Notes: generated from the letters alone by a model not told the origin. A stretch of 64,000 nt of DNA from Micromonospora sp. CB01531 (GCF_001905095.1 NZ_LWLS01000065.1:61909-125908); one strand, 5' to 3'. Shown: positions 51,090 to 60,542, counted from the stretch's first letter. Made by a program: numbers and translations.

Positions 51090-51767
51090 GTGCCATCGCC
51101 CCAGCCGCTCCTCGCTGCGGGTCCCACCGTCCTCAACCCGGAATGGCTGATCTCCACCTTCGGACTGATCGGCATTCTGGCCATCGTGTTCGCCGAGTCC
51201 GGGCTGCTGATCGGGTTCTTCCTGCCGGGCGATTCGCTGCTGTTCACCGCCGGGCTGCTCGTCGCCGACGGTCGTTACCTGCACCAGCCGCTGTGGTTGC
51301 TCTGCCTGCTGGTGGCCGTGGCCGCCATCGCCGGTGACCAGGTGGGCTACCTGTTCGGCAAGCGGGTCGGCCCGGCTCTGTTCCGCCGCCCCAACTCGCG
51401 GCTGTTCAAGCAGGAGAACGTGCAGCGGGCCAACCAGTTCTTCGCCCGCTACGGGGCCCGCTCGATCGTGCTGGCCCGGTTCGTGCCTATCGTGCGTACC
51501 TTCACCCCGATCATCGCCGGCGTCTCCCGCATGCACTACCGCACGTTCCTGATCTTCAACGTCATCGGCGAAACGCTGTGGGGAGTGGGCGTCACCGTCC
51601 TCGGCTACTTCCTCGGCCAGATCGCCTTCGTCAAGTCCAACATCGAGATCATCCTCATCGGCATCGTCGTGGTCTCCGTCCTGCCCATCGGCATCCAACT
51701 GCTGCGGTCGCGCCGCCGGGCCGCCCAGGTTGATCCTGTGGACACGGCGAGGGTGCCGAAGGCCTGA
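51090..51767 (+). CDS. DedA family membrane protein (VTT domain)
   Basis: The 225-residue protein has the DedA/VTT core: VFAESGLLIGFFLPGDSLLFTAGLL at about residues 30-54, a GDQVGYLFGKRVGPALFRR segment and FFARYGARSIVLARFVPIVRTFTPIIAGVSRMHYRTFLIFNVIGETLWG at about 122-170. Some family members translocate undecaprenyl phosphate across the membrane; that activity here is inferred from the adjacent PAP2 phosphatase. The GTG at 51090 is chosen for GGAGG at 51080-51084. The upstream frame is an extension without homology. Confidence 0.9.
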   Translation: MPSPQPLLAAGPTVLNPEWLISTFGLIGILAIVFAESGLLIGFFLPGDSLLFTAGLLVADGRYLHQPLWLLCLLVAVAAIAGDQVGYLFGKRVGPALFRRPNSRLFKQENVQRANQFFARYGARSIVLARFVPIVRTFTPIIAGVSRMHYRTFLIFNVIGETLWGVGVTVLGYFLGQIAFVKSNIEIILIGIVVVSVLPIGIQLLRSRRRAAQVDPVDTARVPKA

Positions 51768-51849
51768 CCAAGGGCCCCGGTCGCCGCGCGTTGGTCCGGA
51801 ACCCGGGCCGCTCCCTCCAGCCCTAATGGAGCCAGCCATTGATCCGTTC

Positions 51850-51885
51850 GCTAAACCGGTCTAGCATCTCCCAAACCGGTTTAGC
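51850..51885. promoter_or_regulatory. Twin LacI-family operators upstream of the second sugar locus
   Basis: Two palindromes with core AAACCGG: GCTAAACCGGTCTAGC at 51850-51865 and CCAAACCGGTTTAGC at 51871-51885. Their centres are 20 bp apart, about two helical turns, placing bound dimers on the same face of DNA. They lie about 50 bp before the LacI gene, implying autoregulation. Confidence 0.75.
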
Positions 51886-51935
51886 GGCCGATTGGTCGCT
51901 CCAGGACCTGCAGGTACGGGAGGGAGGCCGAGTTG

Positions 51936-52976
51936 GTGGCCCAACGTCGACCGACGATCACCGACGTCGCCCGTGCCGCGGGAGTCTCCAAGGGCGCGGT
52001 GTCCTTCGCCCTCAACGGCCGGCCCGGGGTGGCCGAGGAGACCCGCCAGCGCATCCTGGCGGTGGCGAAGGAGCTGGGCTGGACGCCGAGCCACCGCGCC
52101 CGGGCGCTGTCCACCTCCCGGGCGTTCGCGGTCGGCCTGGTGCTCGCCCGTCCGCCGGAGCTGCTCGGCGCCGACCCGTTCTTCCCCGCCTTCATCGCCG
52201 GCGTGGAACGCGTCCTCGCCGAGCGGAACCAGGCGCTGGTCCTCCAGGTCGTCACCAGCCAACGGGCGGAGGAGGATGGCTACCGGCGGCTGGCCGCCGA
52301 CGGGCGGGTGGACGGGGTGTTCCTGCTGGACCTGCGGATCGCCGATCCGCGGATCGCCCTGCTGGAGGAGCTGCGGCTGCCCGCCGTCACCCTCGGCCGT
52401 CCCGACGTGGCCAGCCCGTTCCCGGCGGTGCTCGTCGACGACCGGCCGGGGATCGCCGCCGCCGTACGGCACCTGGTCGAGCTGGGGCATCGGCACGTCG
52501 CCCACGTCGCCGGTCCGGAACACTTCCTGCACGGTTCCGCACGGCGGGACGCCTGGGAGGACGCGCTCCGGGATGCCGGGTTGCCTCCCGGTCCCTGTGT
52601 GCCCTCCGACTTCTCGGCGGCCGGTGGGGCTCGGGCCACCCAGCACCTGCTCGACCTGACCGACCCGCCGACCGCGATCATCTACGCCAACGACGTGATG
52701 GCGATGGCCGGCATGGCGGTGGCCCGGGAACGCGGCCTCGACGTACCCGGCCAGCTCTCCGTCACCGGCTTCGACGACACGGAACTGGCCGCCCACATCA
52801 GCCCGGCCCTGACCAGTGTCCGGACCGATCCGTCCGGCTGGGGCGGCGTCGCCGCCCGTACCTTGCTCGATCTCATCGACGGCACCGGCGGCCCGGACGT
52901 CGAGATGCCTCCCGCGCAGCTCGTCGTCCGCGCCTCCACGGCTGCACCACCACCCACACCACACCAAGCACCGTGA
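51936..52976 (+). CDS. LacI-family transcriptional regulator
   Basis: The 346-residue regulator has the helix-turn-helix TITDVARAAGVSKGAVSFALNGRPGVAEETRQRILAVA at about residues 7-44 and a periplasmic-binding-like domain with LVLARPPELLGADPFFPAFIAGVERVL and IIYANDVMAMAGMAVARERGLDVPGQLSVTGFDD. GTG 51936 or TTG 51933 follows GGAGG at 51923-51927; the eight-base spacing favours GTG. It heads a run of sugar transport and hydrolase genes beginning 68 bp later and probably represses them through the AAACCGGTTT palindromes just upstream. The effector sugar is unknown. Confidence 0.9.
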   Translation: MAQRRPTITDVARAAGVSKGAVSFALNGRPGVAEETRQRILAVAKELGWTPSHRARALSTSRAFAVGLVLARPPELLGADPFFPAFIAGVERVLAERNQALVLQVVTSQRAEEDGYRRLAADGRVDGVFLLDLRIADPRIALLEELRLPAVTLGRPDVASPFPAVLVDDRPGIAAAVRHLVELGHRHVAHVAGPEHFLHGSARRDAWEDALRDAGLPPGPCVPSDFSAAGGARATQHLLDLTDPPTAIIYANDVMAMAGMAVARERGLDVPGQLSVTGFDDTELAAHISPALTSVRTDPSGWGGVAARTLLDLIDGTGGPDVEMPPAQLVVRASTAAPPPTPHQAP

Positions 52977-53044
52977 CCACGCCGTCCGGGCATCGCCTCG
53001 GCCTGGTCAGCTCCGCGTCACGGCAGTCGAGATCGGAGACCGAT

Positions 53045-54328
53045 ATGAGACGTACCGTCCCCGCCGCATTCCTCGTCCTCTCCCTCGGCCTCACCGCGGC
53101 CTGCGGTGACGGCGGCTCCGGCACCAAGGCCGACTCCTCGGCCAAGGGGCCCATCACCATCTGGCTGTCGAACAACAAGGAGGAGCTGGCCTGGGGTAAG
53201 GCCATGGTCGAGGCGTGGAACGGCCAGCACGCCGACCAGAAGATCACCGCCCAGGAGATCCCCGCCGGCAAGTCCTCCGAGGAGGTCATCGGCGCCGCGA
53301 TCACCGCCGGCAACGCGCCCTGCCTGATCTTCAACACCGCCCCGGCCGCCGTGCCGCAGTTCCAGAAGCAGGGCGGGCTCGTGGCGCTCGACAGCTTCGA
53401 CGGTGCCGCCGACTACATCAAGCAGCGCACGGGTGCCGCGGCCGACCAGTACAAGTCCGCCGACGGCAAGTTCTACCAGATGCCCTGGAAGTCCAACCCC
53501 GTGATGATCTTCTACAACAAGGAGATCCTCGCGAAGGCCGGCGTCGACCAGGAGAAGCCTCCGCTGTCCACGTACGACGAGTTCCTCGCCACCGCCCGTA
53601 AGATCAAGTCGTCCGGCGCCGCGCCGGCCGCGATCTACCCGGCCCCGAGCAGCGAGTTCTTCCAGTCGTGGTTCGACTACTACCCGCTGTTCGCCGCGGA
53701 GACCGGCGGCAAGCAGCTGGTCGAGAACGGCAAGGCCCAGTTCGACTCGCCCGAAGGGCTGCGGGTCGCGGAGTTCTGGAAGAAGCTCTACGACGAGGGT
53801 CTCGCGCCGAAGGAGAAGTACAACGGCGACTCGTTCGCCGACGGCAAGGCCGCGATGGCCATCGTCGGCCCGTGGGCGATCGCGGTGTACGGCGAGAAGG
53901 TGAAGTGGGGGGCGGCCCCGGTGCCGACCTCCACCGGCAAGCCCGCGGGCGAGGTCAAGACCTTCAGCGACGCCAAGAACGCCGCCATGTACTCGGCGTG
54001 CAAGAACCGCGCCACCGGGTGGGAGGTGCTGAAGTTCGCCACCAGCAAGGAGCAGGACGGCGCCCTGCTGGAGGCCACCGGTCAGATGCCGCTGCGGGCG
54101 GACCTGCCGTCGACCTACCCGGACTACTTCACGAAGAACCCGGCCTACAAGAGCTTCGCCGACCAGGCCGGACGCACCGTCGAGGTGCCGAACGTGGCCA
54201 ACTCCATCACGATCTGGCAGACCTTCCGCGACGCGTACTCCGAGTCGGTCATCTTCGGAAAGCGGCCGCTGCCGGATGCGTTCTCCGAGGCCGCGAAGAA
54301 GGCCACCGGGCTGGCCGGGCAGTCCTGA
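53045..54328 (+). CDS. ABC sugar-binding lipoprotein
   Basis: The 427-residue binding protein has a signal peptide ending in the lipobox LTAAC (Cys at about 20) and the family-1 solute-binding fold. It shows ITIWLSNNKEELAWGKAMVEAWN, GKFYQMPWKSNPVMIFYNKEILAKAGVD and GKAAMAIVGPWAIAVYGEKVKWG segments. It delivers a carbohydrate to the two permeases that follow. ATG 53045 lacks a strong Shine-Dalgarno (GGAGACCGAT is closest). The stop shares one base with the first permease ATG (TGATG). The substrate is probably an oligosaccharide matched to the GH130 and GH13 enzymes downstream. Confidence 0.88.
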   Translation: MRRTVPAAFLVLSLGLTAACGDGGSGTKADSSAKGPITIWLSNNKEELAWGKAMVEAWNGQHADQKITAQEIPAGKSSEEVIGAAITAGNAPCLIFNTAPAAVPQFQKQGGLVALDSFDGAADYIKQRTGAAADQYKSADGKFYQMPWKSNPVMIFYNKEILAKAGVDQEKPPLSTYDEFLATARKIKSSGAAPAAIYPAPSSEFFQSWFDYYPLFAAETGGKQLVENGKAQFDSPEGLRVAEFWKKLYDEGLAPKEKYNGDSFADGKAAMAIVGPWAIAVYGEKVKWGAAPVPTSTGKPAGEVKTFSDAKNAAMYSACKNRATGWEVLKFATSKEQDGALLEATGQMPLRADLPSTYPDYFTKNPAYKSFADQAGRTVEVPNVANSITIWQTFRDAYSESVIFGKRPLPDAFSEAAKKATGLAGQS

Positions 54329-55254
54329 TGTCCGGGCCGCTCAGTCGGGAAGTCTCCCGGCGCGGCCCGCGGCGCTGGGTGGCGGCCGTTCTCGGTCGCC
54401 ACCCGGTCGGCGCGGTTCTCGTCGCGCCGTATGCGGTGTTCCTCGCGCTGGTGTTCGCCTACCCGTTCGGGTTCGCGGTGTGGATCAGCTTCCACGACTA
54501 CTTCTTCACCGCACCGGGCGTGCCGGTCGACCGCCCGTTCGTCGGGCTGGCGAACTACACCGCCGTCCTCGGTGATCCGGCCGTCCGGCAGGCGTTCGGG
54601 AACATCATCGTGTTCCTCCTGATCAACGTGCCGCTCACCACCGTCCTGGCGCTGCTGCTGGCGAACGCGCTCAACGGCGCCATCCGCGGACGCACCTTCC
54701 TCCGGGTGGCCTACTACGTGCCGTACGTGACCGCGAGCGTCGCGGTGGTGGGCGTGTGGCTGTTCCTGTTCAACTCCGGCGGCCTGGTCAACAAGCTCCT
54801 CGGTCCGCTGGCGCCGGACCCGTCCTGGCTGGTCAGCGAGCACCTGGCGATGCCGACCGTCGCGGTCTACGTCGCCTGGAAGCAGCTCGGCTTCTTCATC
54901 CTGCTCTACCTGGCCGCGCTGCAGAACGTGCCGAACGAACTGTACGAATCAGCGGCGGTGGACGGGGCCAGCCGATGGCAGCGGTTCCGTTCGGTGACCG
55001 TGCCGGCGGTCCGCCCCGCCACCACGCTCGTCGTGATCGTGGCGACCATCACCGGCGCGAACCTGTTCACCGAGCCGTACCTGCTCACCGGCGGCGGCGG
55101 GCCGAACGGCGCGTCCGCGTCGCCGGTGCTGCTGATGTACCAGCGCGGCATCGAGCAGGCGCAGCCCGATGTCGCGGCTGCCATCGGCGTACTCCTCGTG
55201 ATCGGGGTCGTCGTCGTCTCGCTGATCAACCGGCGGATCCTGGAGAGGCCCTGA
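54328..55254 (+). CDS. Sugar ABC transporter permease (MalF-like)
   Basis: The 308-residue permease has six helices: about 28-50, 90-110, 122-142, 172-192, 222-242 and 278-300. The EAA motif is YESAAVDGASRWQRFRSVTVPAVRP at about residues 206-230. The ATG shares its A with the preceding stop, and its stop shares a base with the next permease start, indicating a translationally coupled operon. It partners the next gene; no ATPase lies in the locus, so a shared MsiK-type ATPase is likely. Confidence 0.9.
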   Translation: MSGPLSREVSRRGPRRWVAAVLGRHPVGAVLVAPYAVFLALVFAYPFGFAVWISFHDYFFTAPGVPVDRPFVGLANYTAVLGDPAVRQAFGNIIVFLLINVPLTTVLALLLANALNGAIRGRTFLRVAYYVPYVTASVAVVGVWLFLFNSGGLVNKLLGPLAPDPSWLVSEHLAMPTVAVYVAWKQLGFFILLYLAALQNVPNELYESAAVDGASRWQRFRSVTVPAVRPATTLVVIVATITGANLFTEPYLLTGGGGPNGASASPVLLMYQRGIEQAQPDVAAAIGVLLVIGVVVVSLINRRILERP

Positions 55255-56159
55255 TGACACGCGTCGTGCCAGACATCGCGCCGCGTCCCGTCGAGAGGCG
55301 TGGCAAACCCCAGACCGGCGGACGGGGTTCCGGCCGCGGCTGGACCGTGCTGCGGCCGATCCTGCTCGCCGCCGGCGCGGTGGCGTTCCGCTTCCCCTTC
55401 TACTACATGCTCATCGGTTCGCTGCAGGCCGAGCCGGACACCTCACCGGCCGGCGCCCTTCCGTCGGCCGACCTCACCCTCGGCAACTACCGCGACATCA
55501 ACGAGCGCATCGACCTGCTCCAGTCGCTGGTCAACTCCGGCATCTTCACCGGCGGCGTCATCCTCGCCACGGTGGTCTTCGGCGTGCTTGCCGGCTACGC
55601 CCTGGCCCGGCTCAGCTTCCGCGGACGGGGCGCGCTGTTCGGCCTGGTGCTGCTGGTCCAGGTGGTGCCCTTCCAACTGCTGCTGATCCCGCTCTATGTG
55701 CTCATCGTGCGCAGCTACGGCCTGGCCGACTCGTATCTCGGCATGATCCTGCCGTACGCCATCAACACCACGGCGGTCTTCGTCTTCCGGCAGTTCTTCC
55801 TGCAACTGCCCGACGACCTGTTCGCCGCAGCCCGGACCGACGGCGCGGGTGAGGTCCGCATCCTGTGGTCGATCGCCCTGCCGCTGGTCCGCCCGGCACT
55901 GCTGACCGCTGTGCTCCTGACGTTCATCGGGCCGTGGAACGAGTTCCTCTGGCCGTTCCTGATCACCAAGCAGGCCGACATGCAGCCGCTGGCCGTGTCG
56001 CTCGCCAATTACATGACCAACGTCGCCGCGCGGACCGCCAACCCGTACGGGGCGATCCTGGCCGGCCCCTGCGTCCTCGCCGCCCCGGCGGTGGCGCTGT
56101 TCGTCGCCTTCCAACGGCACTTCACCTCGACCAACATCGGATCTGGCGTAAAGGGTTGA
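55254..56159 (+). CDS. Sugar ABC transporter permease (MalG-like)
   Basis: The 301-residue permease has six helices: about 31-53, 96-116, 125-148, 158-178, 210-230 and 266-288. The EAA motif is FAAARTDGAGEVRILWSIALPLVRP at about residues 193-217, followed by [14 protein letters not shown]. Residues 1-30 are a basic cytoplasmic leader. ATG 55254 overlaps the upstream stop (TGATG). It is the partner of the preceding permease for the same unknown sugar. Confidence 0.9.
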   Translation: MTRVVPDIAPRPVERRGKPQTGGRGSGRGWTVLRPILLAAGAVAFRFPFYYMLIGSLQAEPDTSPAGALPSADLTLGNYRDINERIDLLQSLVNSGIFTGGVILATVVFGVLAGYALARLSFRGRGALFGLVLLVQVVPFQLLLIPLYVLIVRSYGLADSYLGMILPYAINTTAVFVFRQFFLQLPDDLFAAARTDGAGEVRILWSIALPLVRPALLTAVLLTFIGPWNEFLWPFLITKQADMQPLAVSLANYMTNVAARTANPYGAILAGPCVLAAPAVALFVAFQRHFTSTNIGSGVKG

Positions 56160-56163
56160 ATCG

Positions 56164-57234
56164 TTGACTGTCTCCACCGCCGTCCCGTACACCCTCACCC
56201 GGCTGGGCGTCGTCATGGCGCCCGAACCGGGGGAGCCGCTGGAAGCCGAGGGGGTGCTCAACCCTGCCAGCGGACGTACCCCGGACGGGAAGCTTCACCT
56301 GTTGCCGCGGCTGGTCGCCGAGGGCAACGTCTCCCGGGTCGGGTTCGCCGAGGTCGAGTTCCGCGACGGCGTACCGGCCGGGGTGCTCCGGCGCGGCGTG
56401 GTCCTCGCCCCCGACGAGGGCTGGGAGCGCGGGTTGAACAACGCCGGCGTCGAGGATCCGCACACCACCTGGGTGCCGGGCCTCGGCCGGCACCTGATGA
56501 CCTACGTCGCCTACGGCCCGCTGGGCCCGCGCCTGGCCCTGGCGGTCTCCACCGACCTGCAAACCTGGCGCCGGCTCGGTCCGGTGCAGTTCGCGTACCA
56601 GCCGGGCCTGGACACCGACCTGAACCTGTTTCCGAACAAGGACGCGGTCTTCTTCCCCGAGCCGGTGCCCGGCCCGGACGGCCGCCCCTGCTACGCGATG
56701 CTGCACCGGCCGATGTGGGACCTGGGCTGGTTCCGGCCCGGTGAGGGGGTGCACCTGCCGGCCGGGATCACCGACGAGCGGCCCGGCATCTGGATCTCCT
56801 ACGTGCCCGCCGAGGAGGTGCACGCCGACCTCCGGGCGCTGGTGCGGCTCCGCGACCACCGCTGCGTCGCCCTGTCCGAGTTCCCTTACGAGGAGCTGAA
56901 GATCGGCGCCGGCCCGCCGCCGGTGCGGGTCGACGAGGGCTGGCTGCTCATCCACCACGGGGTGACCGGCCACATCCCCGACACCTTCGACCCCAGCACC
57001 CAGCAGGTCGAGTACGCGGCCGGCGCGATGCTGCTCGACCCGGCCGACCCGGGCCGGGTGCTGGCCCGGACCGCCGAGCCGATCCTGGTGCCCGAGACCG
57101 AGGACGAGCGCTCCGGCACCGTCCCGAACGTGGTCTTCCCGACCGCGATCGAGGAGGTGGACGGGGTTCCGTACGTCTTCTACGGCATGGCCGACGCCAA
57201 GATCGGCGTCGCCCGGCTCGACCGTGTCCGGTGA
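56164..57234 (+). CDS. GH130 family glycoside phosphorylase/hydrolase-like protein
   Basis: The 356-residue protein has the five-bladed beta-propeller pattern of GH130. It shows NPASGRTPDGKLHLLPRLV near residue 33 and the catalytic-acid motif NAGVEDPHTTWVPGLG at about residues 95-110. DKDAVFFPEPV-like and FYGMADAKIGVARL blade segments follow. GH130 members phosphorolyse or hydrolyse beta-mannosides, so a mannose-containing oligosaccharide is a possible substrate. The position of phosphate-binding residues could not be checked. There is no signal peptide, so it is cytoplasmic. TTG 56164 is four bases after the permease stop; the GTG/ATG alternatives lie well inside the domain. Confidence 0.82.
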   Translation: MTVSTAVPYTLTRLGVVMAPEPGEPLEAEGVLNPASGRTPDGKLHLLPRLVAEGNVSRVGFAEVEFRDGVPAGVLRRGVVLAPDEGWERGLNNAGVEDPHTTWVPGLGRHLMTYVAYGPLGPRLALAVSTDLQTWRRLGPVQFAYQPGLDTDLNLFPNKDAVFFPEPVPGPDGRPCYAMLHRPMWDLGWFRPGEGVHLPAGITDERPGIWISYVPAEEVHADLRALVRLRDHRCVALSEFPYEELKIGAGPPPVRVDEGWLLIHHGVTGHIPDTFDPSTQQVEYAAGAMLLDPADPGRVLARTAEPILVPETEDERSGTVPNVVFPTAIEEVDGVPYVFYGMADAKIGVARLDRVR

Positions 57235-57265
57235 CCGGGTTGGTGGTGCCGGCGGGGCGGGTCCG

Positions 57266-58507
57266 GTGACCGGCCCGGCCGCGCTGCGCCTCGGCCTCGT
57301 CGGGGCCGGCGGCTTCGCCACCTTCCTCACCGGCGCCCTGCGGGACCTGCCGGACGTGACGGTGACCGTGGTCGCGGACCCGGACACCGACCGGGCCGGG
57401 CGGCTGGCCGCGAACCTGGGCGCCCGGCCCGTGCCGGACTGGCGGGCGCTGGTCACCGCCGACGACGTGGACGTCGTGGTAGTGGCCACCCCGCCGGCCG
57501 GGCACGCGGAGACCACCCTTGCCGCGCTGCGCGCCGGCCGGCACGTCTTCTCCGAGAAACCCCTGGCCACCAGCGAGGACGAGGCCCTCGCCATCCGGGA
57601 CGCGGTCGCCGCCACCGGCCCCGTCCTGGTCGTCGACCACGTGCTGCGCTACAACCCCGTGCTGCGGGCGCTGGCCCGGCTGCGCGACCCCCGGTTCGCC
57701 GCGCCGCCCGGCAACCGGTCCGACCCGCTGCTCGGTCCGGTCCGGCGGCTCGCCTTCGAGAACGACGCCAGCGACGAGGACCTCGGCCCGGAGCACTGGT
57801 TCTGGGACGAGCGGGTCAGCGGCGGGATCTTCGTCGAGCACGGGGTGCACTTCTTCGACGCGGCCGACGCCCTCGTCGGCGCAACCCCACAGTCGGTGCA
57901 GGGCATGCTCGGCCACCGCCCCGGCGGCGACCTGGTCGACCTGGCGGTCGCCACCACCCGCTACCCGGACGGCGCGGTGGCGACCTTCGCGCACGGCTTC
58001 AGCCACGCCCACCGCTGCGAGCGACAACTGATGCGGATCGACTTCGGAACCGCCGAAGCCCGGGTGACCGGCTGGATCCCCGTCCACGCCGCCATCGACC
58101 TCTGGACCGACGACGCCGGCGCGGCGCTGGTCGAGCACCTGCCGGCCCGGGCCGAGGAACTGCTCGCCGTCGACGGCCACCGGTTGCGGGACCCGGCCGT
58201 CAGGGTGGCGGTGCACCGGCAGGCCGGCCCGGCCGCCGCCCGGGAACGGGGCCGGCAGCGGCAGTTGCCGCACCACTGCCGGATCACCCTCGACCTCGGC
58301 GGCGAGGCCGCCAAACCGTACGTCTACGCCGAGAGCGTGCGCGCCGCCATGCACGACCTGGTGCGCTGCGTCCGCACTGGCGGCCGGCCCGCCGCCGGAA
58401 TCACGGAAGGCGCCACGGCGGTCACCGTCGCCGCCGCGGCCGCCCGCTCCGCCCGCGAGGACCGCACCGTCCATCTCGGACCGCCGACCACCGCCTGCCC
58501 GTCCTGA
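57266..58507 (+). CDS. Gfo/Idh/MocA-family oxidoreductase
   Basis: The 413-residue enzyme has the NAD(P) Rossmann motif GLVGAGGFATFLTGAL at about residues 10-25, VVVVATPPAGHAETTLAALRAGRHVFSEKPLA carrying the EKP motif near residue 99, and a C-terminal dimer/substrate domain with ERVSGGIFVEHGVHFFDA. It likely oxidises or epimerises a sugar or polyol released by its neighbours. GTG 57266 is chosen because it precedes the fold directly; an in-frame GTG at 57224 would overlap the GH130 gene and add 14 Gly-rich residues. The stop is 13 bp before the next gene. Confidence 0.85.
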   Translation: MTGPAALRLGLVGAGGFATFLTGALRDLPDVTVTVVADPDTDRAGRLAANLGARPVPDWRALVTADDVDVVVVATPPAGHAETTLAALRAGRHVFSEKPLATSEDEALAIRDAVAATGPVLVVDHVLRYNPVLRALARLRDPRFAAPPGNRSDPLLGPVRRLAFENDASDEDLGPEHWFWDERVSGGIFVEHGVHFFDAADALVGATPQSVQGMLGHRPGGDLVDLAVATTRYPDGAVATFAHGFSHAHRCERQLMRIDFGTAEARVTGWIPVHAAIDLWTDDAGAALVEHLPARAEELLAVDGHRLRDPAVRVAVHRQAGPAAARERGRQRQLPHHCRITLDLGGEAAKPYVYAESVRAAMHDLVRCVRTGGRPAAGITEGATAVTVAAAAARSAREDRTVHLGPPTTACPS

Positions 58508-58520
58508 CCGAGGAGATCAA

Positions 58521-60542
58521 GTGAAACGCCGATCGCTGCTGCTGGGCGGCCTCGCCGCCACCACCCCACTGCTGGCCGCCACCCCGGCCGGCGCCGCCCG
58601 CCCCGCCGGCGCGCCGAGCACGACCCCGCTGACCAACCTCGCCCACCTGGACTTCCTCCGGCAGGACGTCACGCCGCCGCAGCAGCCCGGACACACCACC
58701 TACCGGCTCGCCGACACCCCCGCGGTCGGTGCGCTCTGGACCTACGCCGAACCCGGGCCGGACGGCGCCTTCCGCCGGGTCGGCGGCGGCGCGTACGACC
58801 CGGACCGCGACACCTGGGGGCAGGGGGCGTACAACGCCGACGACATCTCCCGCGCCGCCGTGGTCTACCTGCGGCACTGGCGACTGACCGGGGCCGCCGC
58901 CAGCCGGGACGCCGCCTACCAGCTGCTGCGCGGCCTGACCTACCTGCAGACCGCCGACGGCCCGTACGCCGGCAACGTGATGCTGTGGATGCAGCCGGAC
59001 GGCACGCTCAACCCGAGCGCCGAGCCTAAGGAGCTGCCCGACCCGTCCGACAGCGACGCGTCGTACTGGCTGGCCCGGACCATCTGGGCGCTCGGCGAGG
59101 GGTACGCGGCGTTCCGCGACACCGACCCGGACTTTGCCGGTTTCCTGCGGACCCGCCTCGACCTGGCCGTCGCCGCCGTGCAACGCCAGGTGCTCGTCCG
59201 CTACCGGCAGTGGCAGGTCATCGACGGGGAACGTACCCCGGCCTGGCTGATCGTCGACGGCGCGGACGCCACCGCCGAAGCGGTCCTCGGACTCGCCGCC
59301 TACGTCGACGCCGGCGGTGGCGCCACCGCCCGCCGGGCGCTGCGCCAACTCGCCGAGGGCATCGCCGCACTCGCCGGCGGTGACGTGCGGGAATGGCCGT
59401 TCGGTGCGGTGCGTCCCTGGGCGCTGTCCCGCTCGGTCTGGCACGGCTGGGGTGCGCAGATGCCCGCCGCGCTCGCCCGGGCCGCGCAGGCCCTCGGCGA
59501 CCGGGCCCTGCTCGGCCCCGCCGTCACCGACGCCGCCGTGTTCACCCCGTGGCTGCTCACCTCCGGCGGCCCGGACAACGGCCGGCTGCCAACCCGCACC
59601 GACCGCACCCAGATCGCCTACGGCGTCGACTCGCGGGTGCAGTCGCTGCTCGCCGTCGCCGACGCCACCGGACGGTCCGGCTTCGCCCAGCTCGCCGCCC
59701 TGACCGCCGCCTGGTGGTTCGGCGCCAACCCGGCCGGGACGCCCGGCTACGACCCGCACACCGGCCGGGCGATCGACGGCATCAACGGCGACGGGCAGGT
59801 CAACCGGAACTCCGGCGCCGAGTCCACCATCCACACCCTGCTCAGCATGCTCGCCCTGGACGCCCGGCCGGAACTGGCCGCCCTCGCCCGCCGCACCGAG
59901 ATCGTCGAACGGGTCGGCACGCTGACCCTGGAGGCCGAGGACGCCTCTCTCCAGGGCGGCGCCACCGTGGTCAGCCCGCCGTCGGCGTGGACCGGGGAAT
60001 CGCTGATCAGCGGCAGCTACGTCGAGCTGCCTGCCGGGGCTGGGCTGCGCTGGCAGCTCCCACCGGCCGACCAGCCCCGGCTGGTGCTGCCGGTGGTGGA
60101 CCTGCGCCCCGGCGTGCCGGCCCGGACCGTCTGGGGCAGCGACGCGGGACCGCTCGGCGAGGTCGACCACGCCCGGGTCGGCGCCCAGGGCAACTCCCCG
60201 GCGCCGGGCGCGCTGCTGCCGGTCACCCTGCCCCGCGAACTCGCCGCCGACGCCACCGAACTGACCGCGCAGGCCACCGCCGCAGGCCCGGCCGCCGTTG
60301 ACGCGGTCCTGCTGGAACCGCTGGTCTCCCGACTCACCCTGGCCGGCGACGGGCACCGCACGACGCTGCTGCGCAGCGCCGCCCGGACCGCCCGGACCGT
60401 GGAGGTCACCGCCGGCGGCACCGGAGTGGCCACTGTGGAGGTGTACGACGCGGCCGGCGAACTCCGCTCGCGGCACACCAGCTCCGCCACCCAATTGCGG
60501 GTCACGGTCCTGTCCGGTGGTTTCACCCTGGTCCGTCGGTGA
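58521..60542 (+). CDS. Tat-exported six-hairpin-like protein with C-terminal beta-sandwich
   Basis: The 673-residue secreted protein starts with a twin-arginine signal (MKRRSLLLGGLAATTPLLAA) cleaved near residue 27. A central domain of about 420 residues shows repeating amphipathic helices (YNADDISRAAVVYLRHWRLTGA, SYWLARTIWALGEGYAAF, DATAEAVLGLAAYVDAGG) like (alpha/alpha)6 glycosidases or lyases. Residues from about 470 (LTLEAEDASLQGG) form a CBM-like beta-rich end. I cannot assign a GH or PL family. The next gene starts with GTG overlapping this stop, so it belongs to the operon. A role in extracellular glycan cleavage is inference. Confidence 0.72.
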   Translation: MKRRSLLLGGLAATTPLLAATPAGAARPAGAPSTTPLTNLAHLDFLRQDVTPPQQPGHTTYRLADTPAVGALWTYAEPGPDGAFRRVGGGAYDPDRDTWGQGAYNADDISRAAVVYLRHWRLTGAAASRDAAYQLLRGLTYLQTADGPYAGNVMLWMQPDGTLNPSAEPKELPDPSDSDASYWLARTIWALGEGYAAFRDTDPDFAGFLRTRLDLAVAAVQRQVLVRYRQWQVIDGERTPAWLIVDGADATAEAVLGLAAYVDAGGGATARRALRQLAEGIAALAGGDVREWPFGAVRPWALSRSVWHGWGAQMPAALARAAQALGDRALLGPAVTDAAVFTPWLLTSGGPDNGRLPTRTDRTQIAYGVDSRVQSLLAVADATGRSGFAQLAALTAAWWFGANPAGTPGYDPHTGRAIDGINGDGQVNRNSGAESTIHTLLSMLALDARPELAALARRTEIVERVGTLTLEAEDASLQGGATVVSPPSAWTGESLISGSYVELPAGAGLRWQLPPADQPRLVLPVVDLRPGVPARTVWGSDAGPLGEVDHARVGAQGNSPAPGALLPVTLPRELAADATELTAQATAAGPAAVDAVLLEPLVSRLTLAGDGHRTTLLRSAARTARTVEVTAGGTGVATVEVYDAAGELRSRHTSSATQLRVTVLSGGFTLVRR

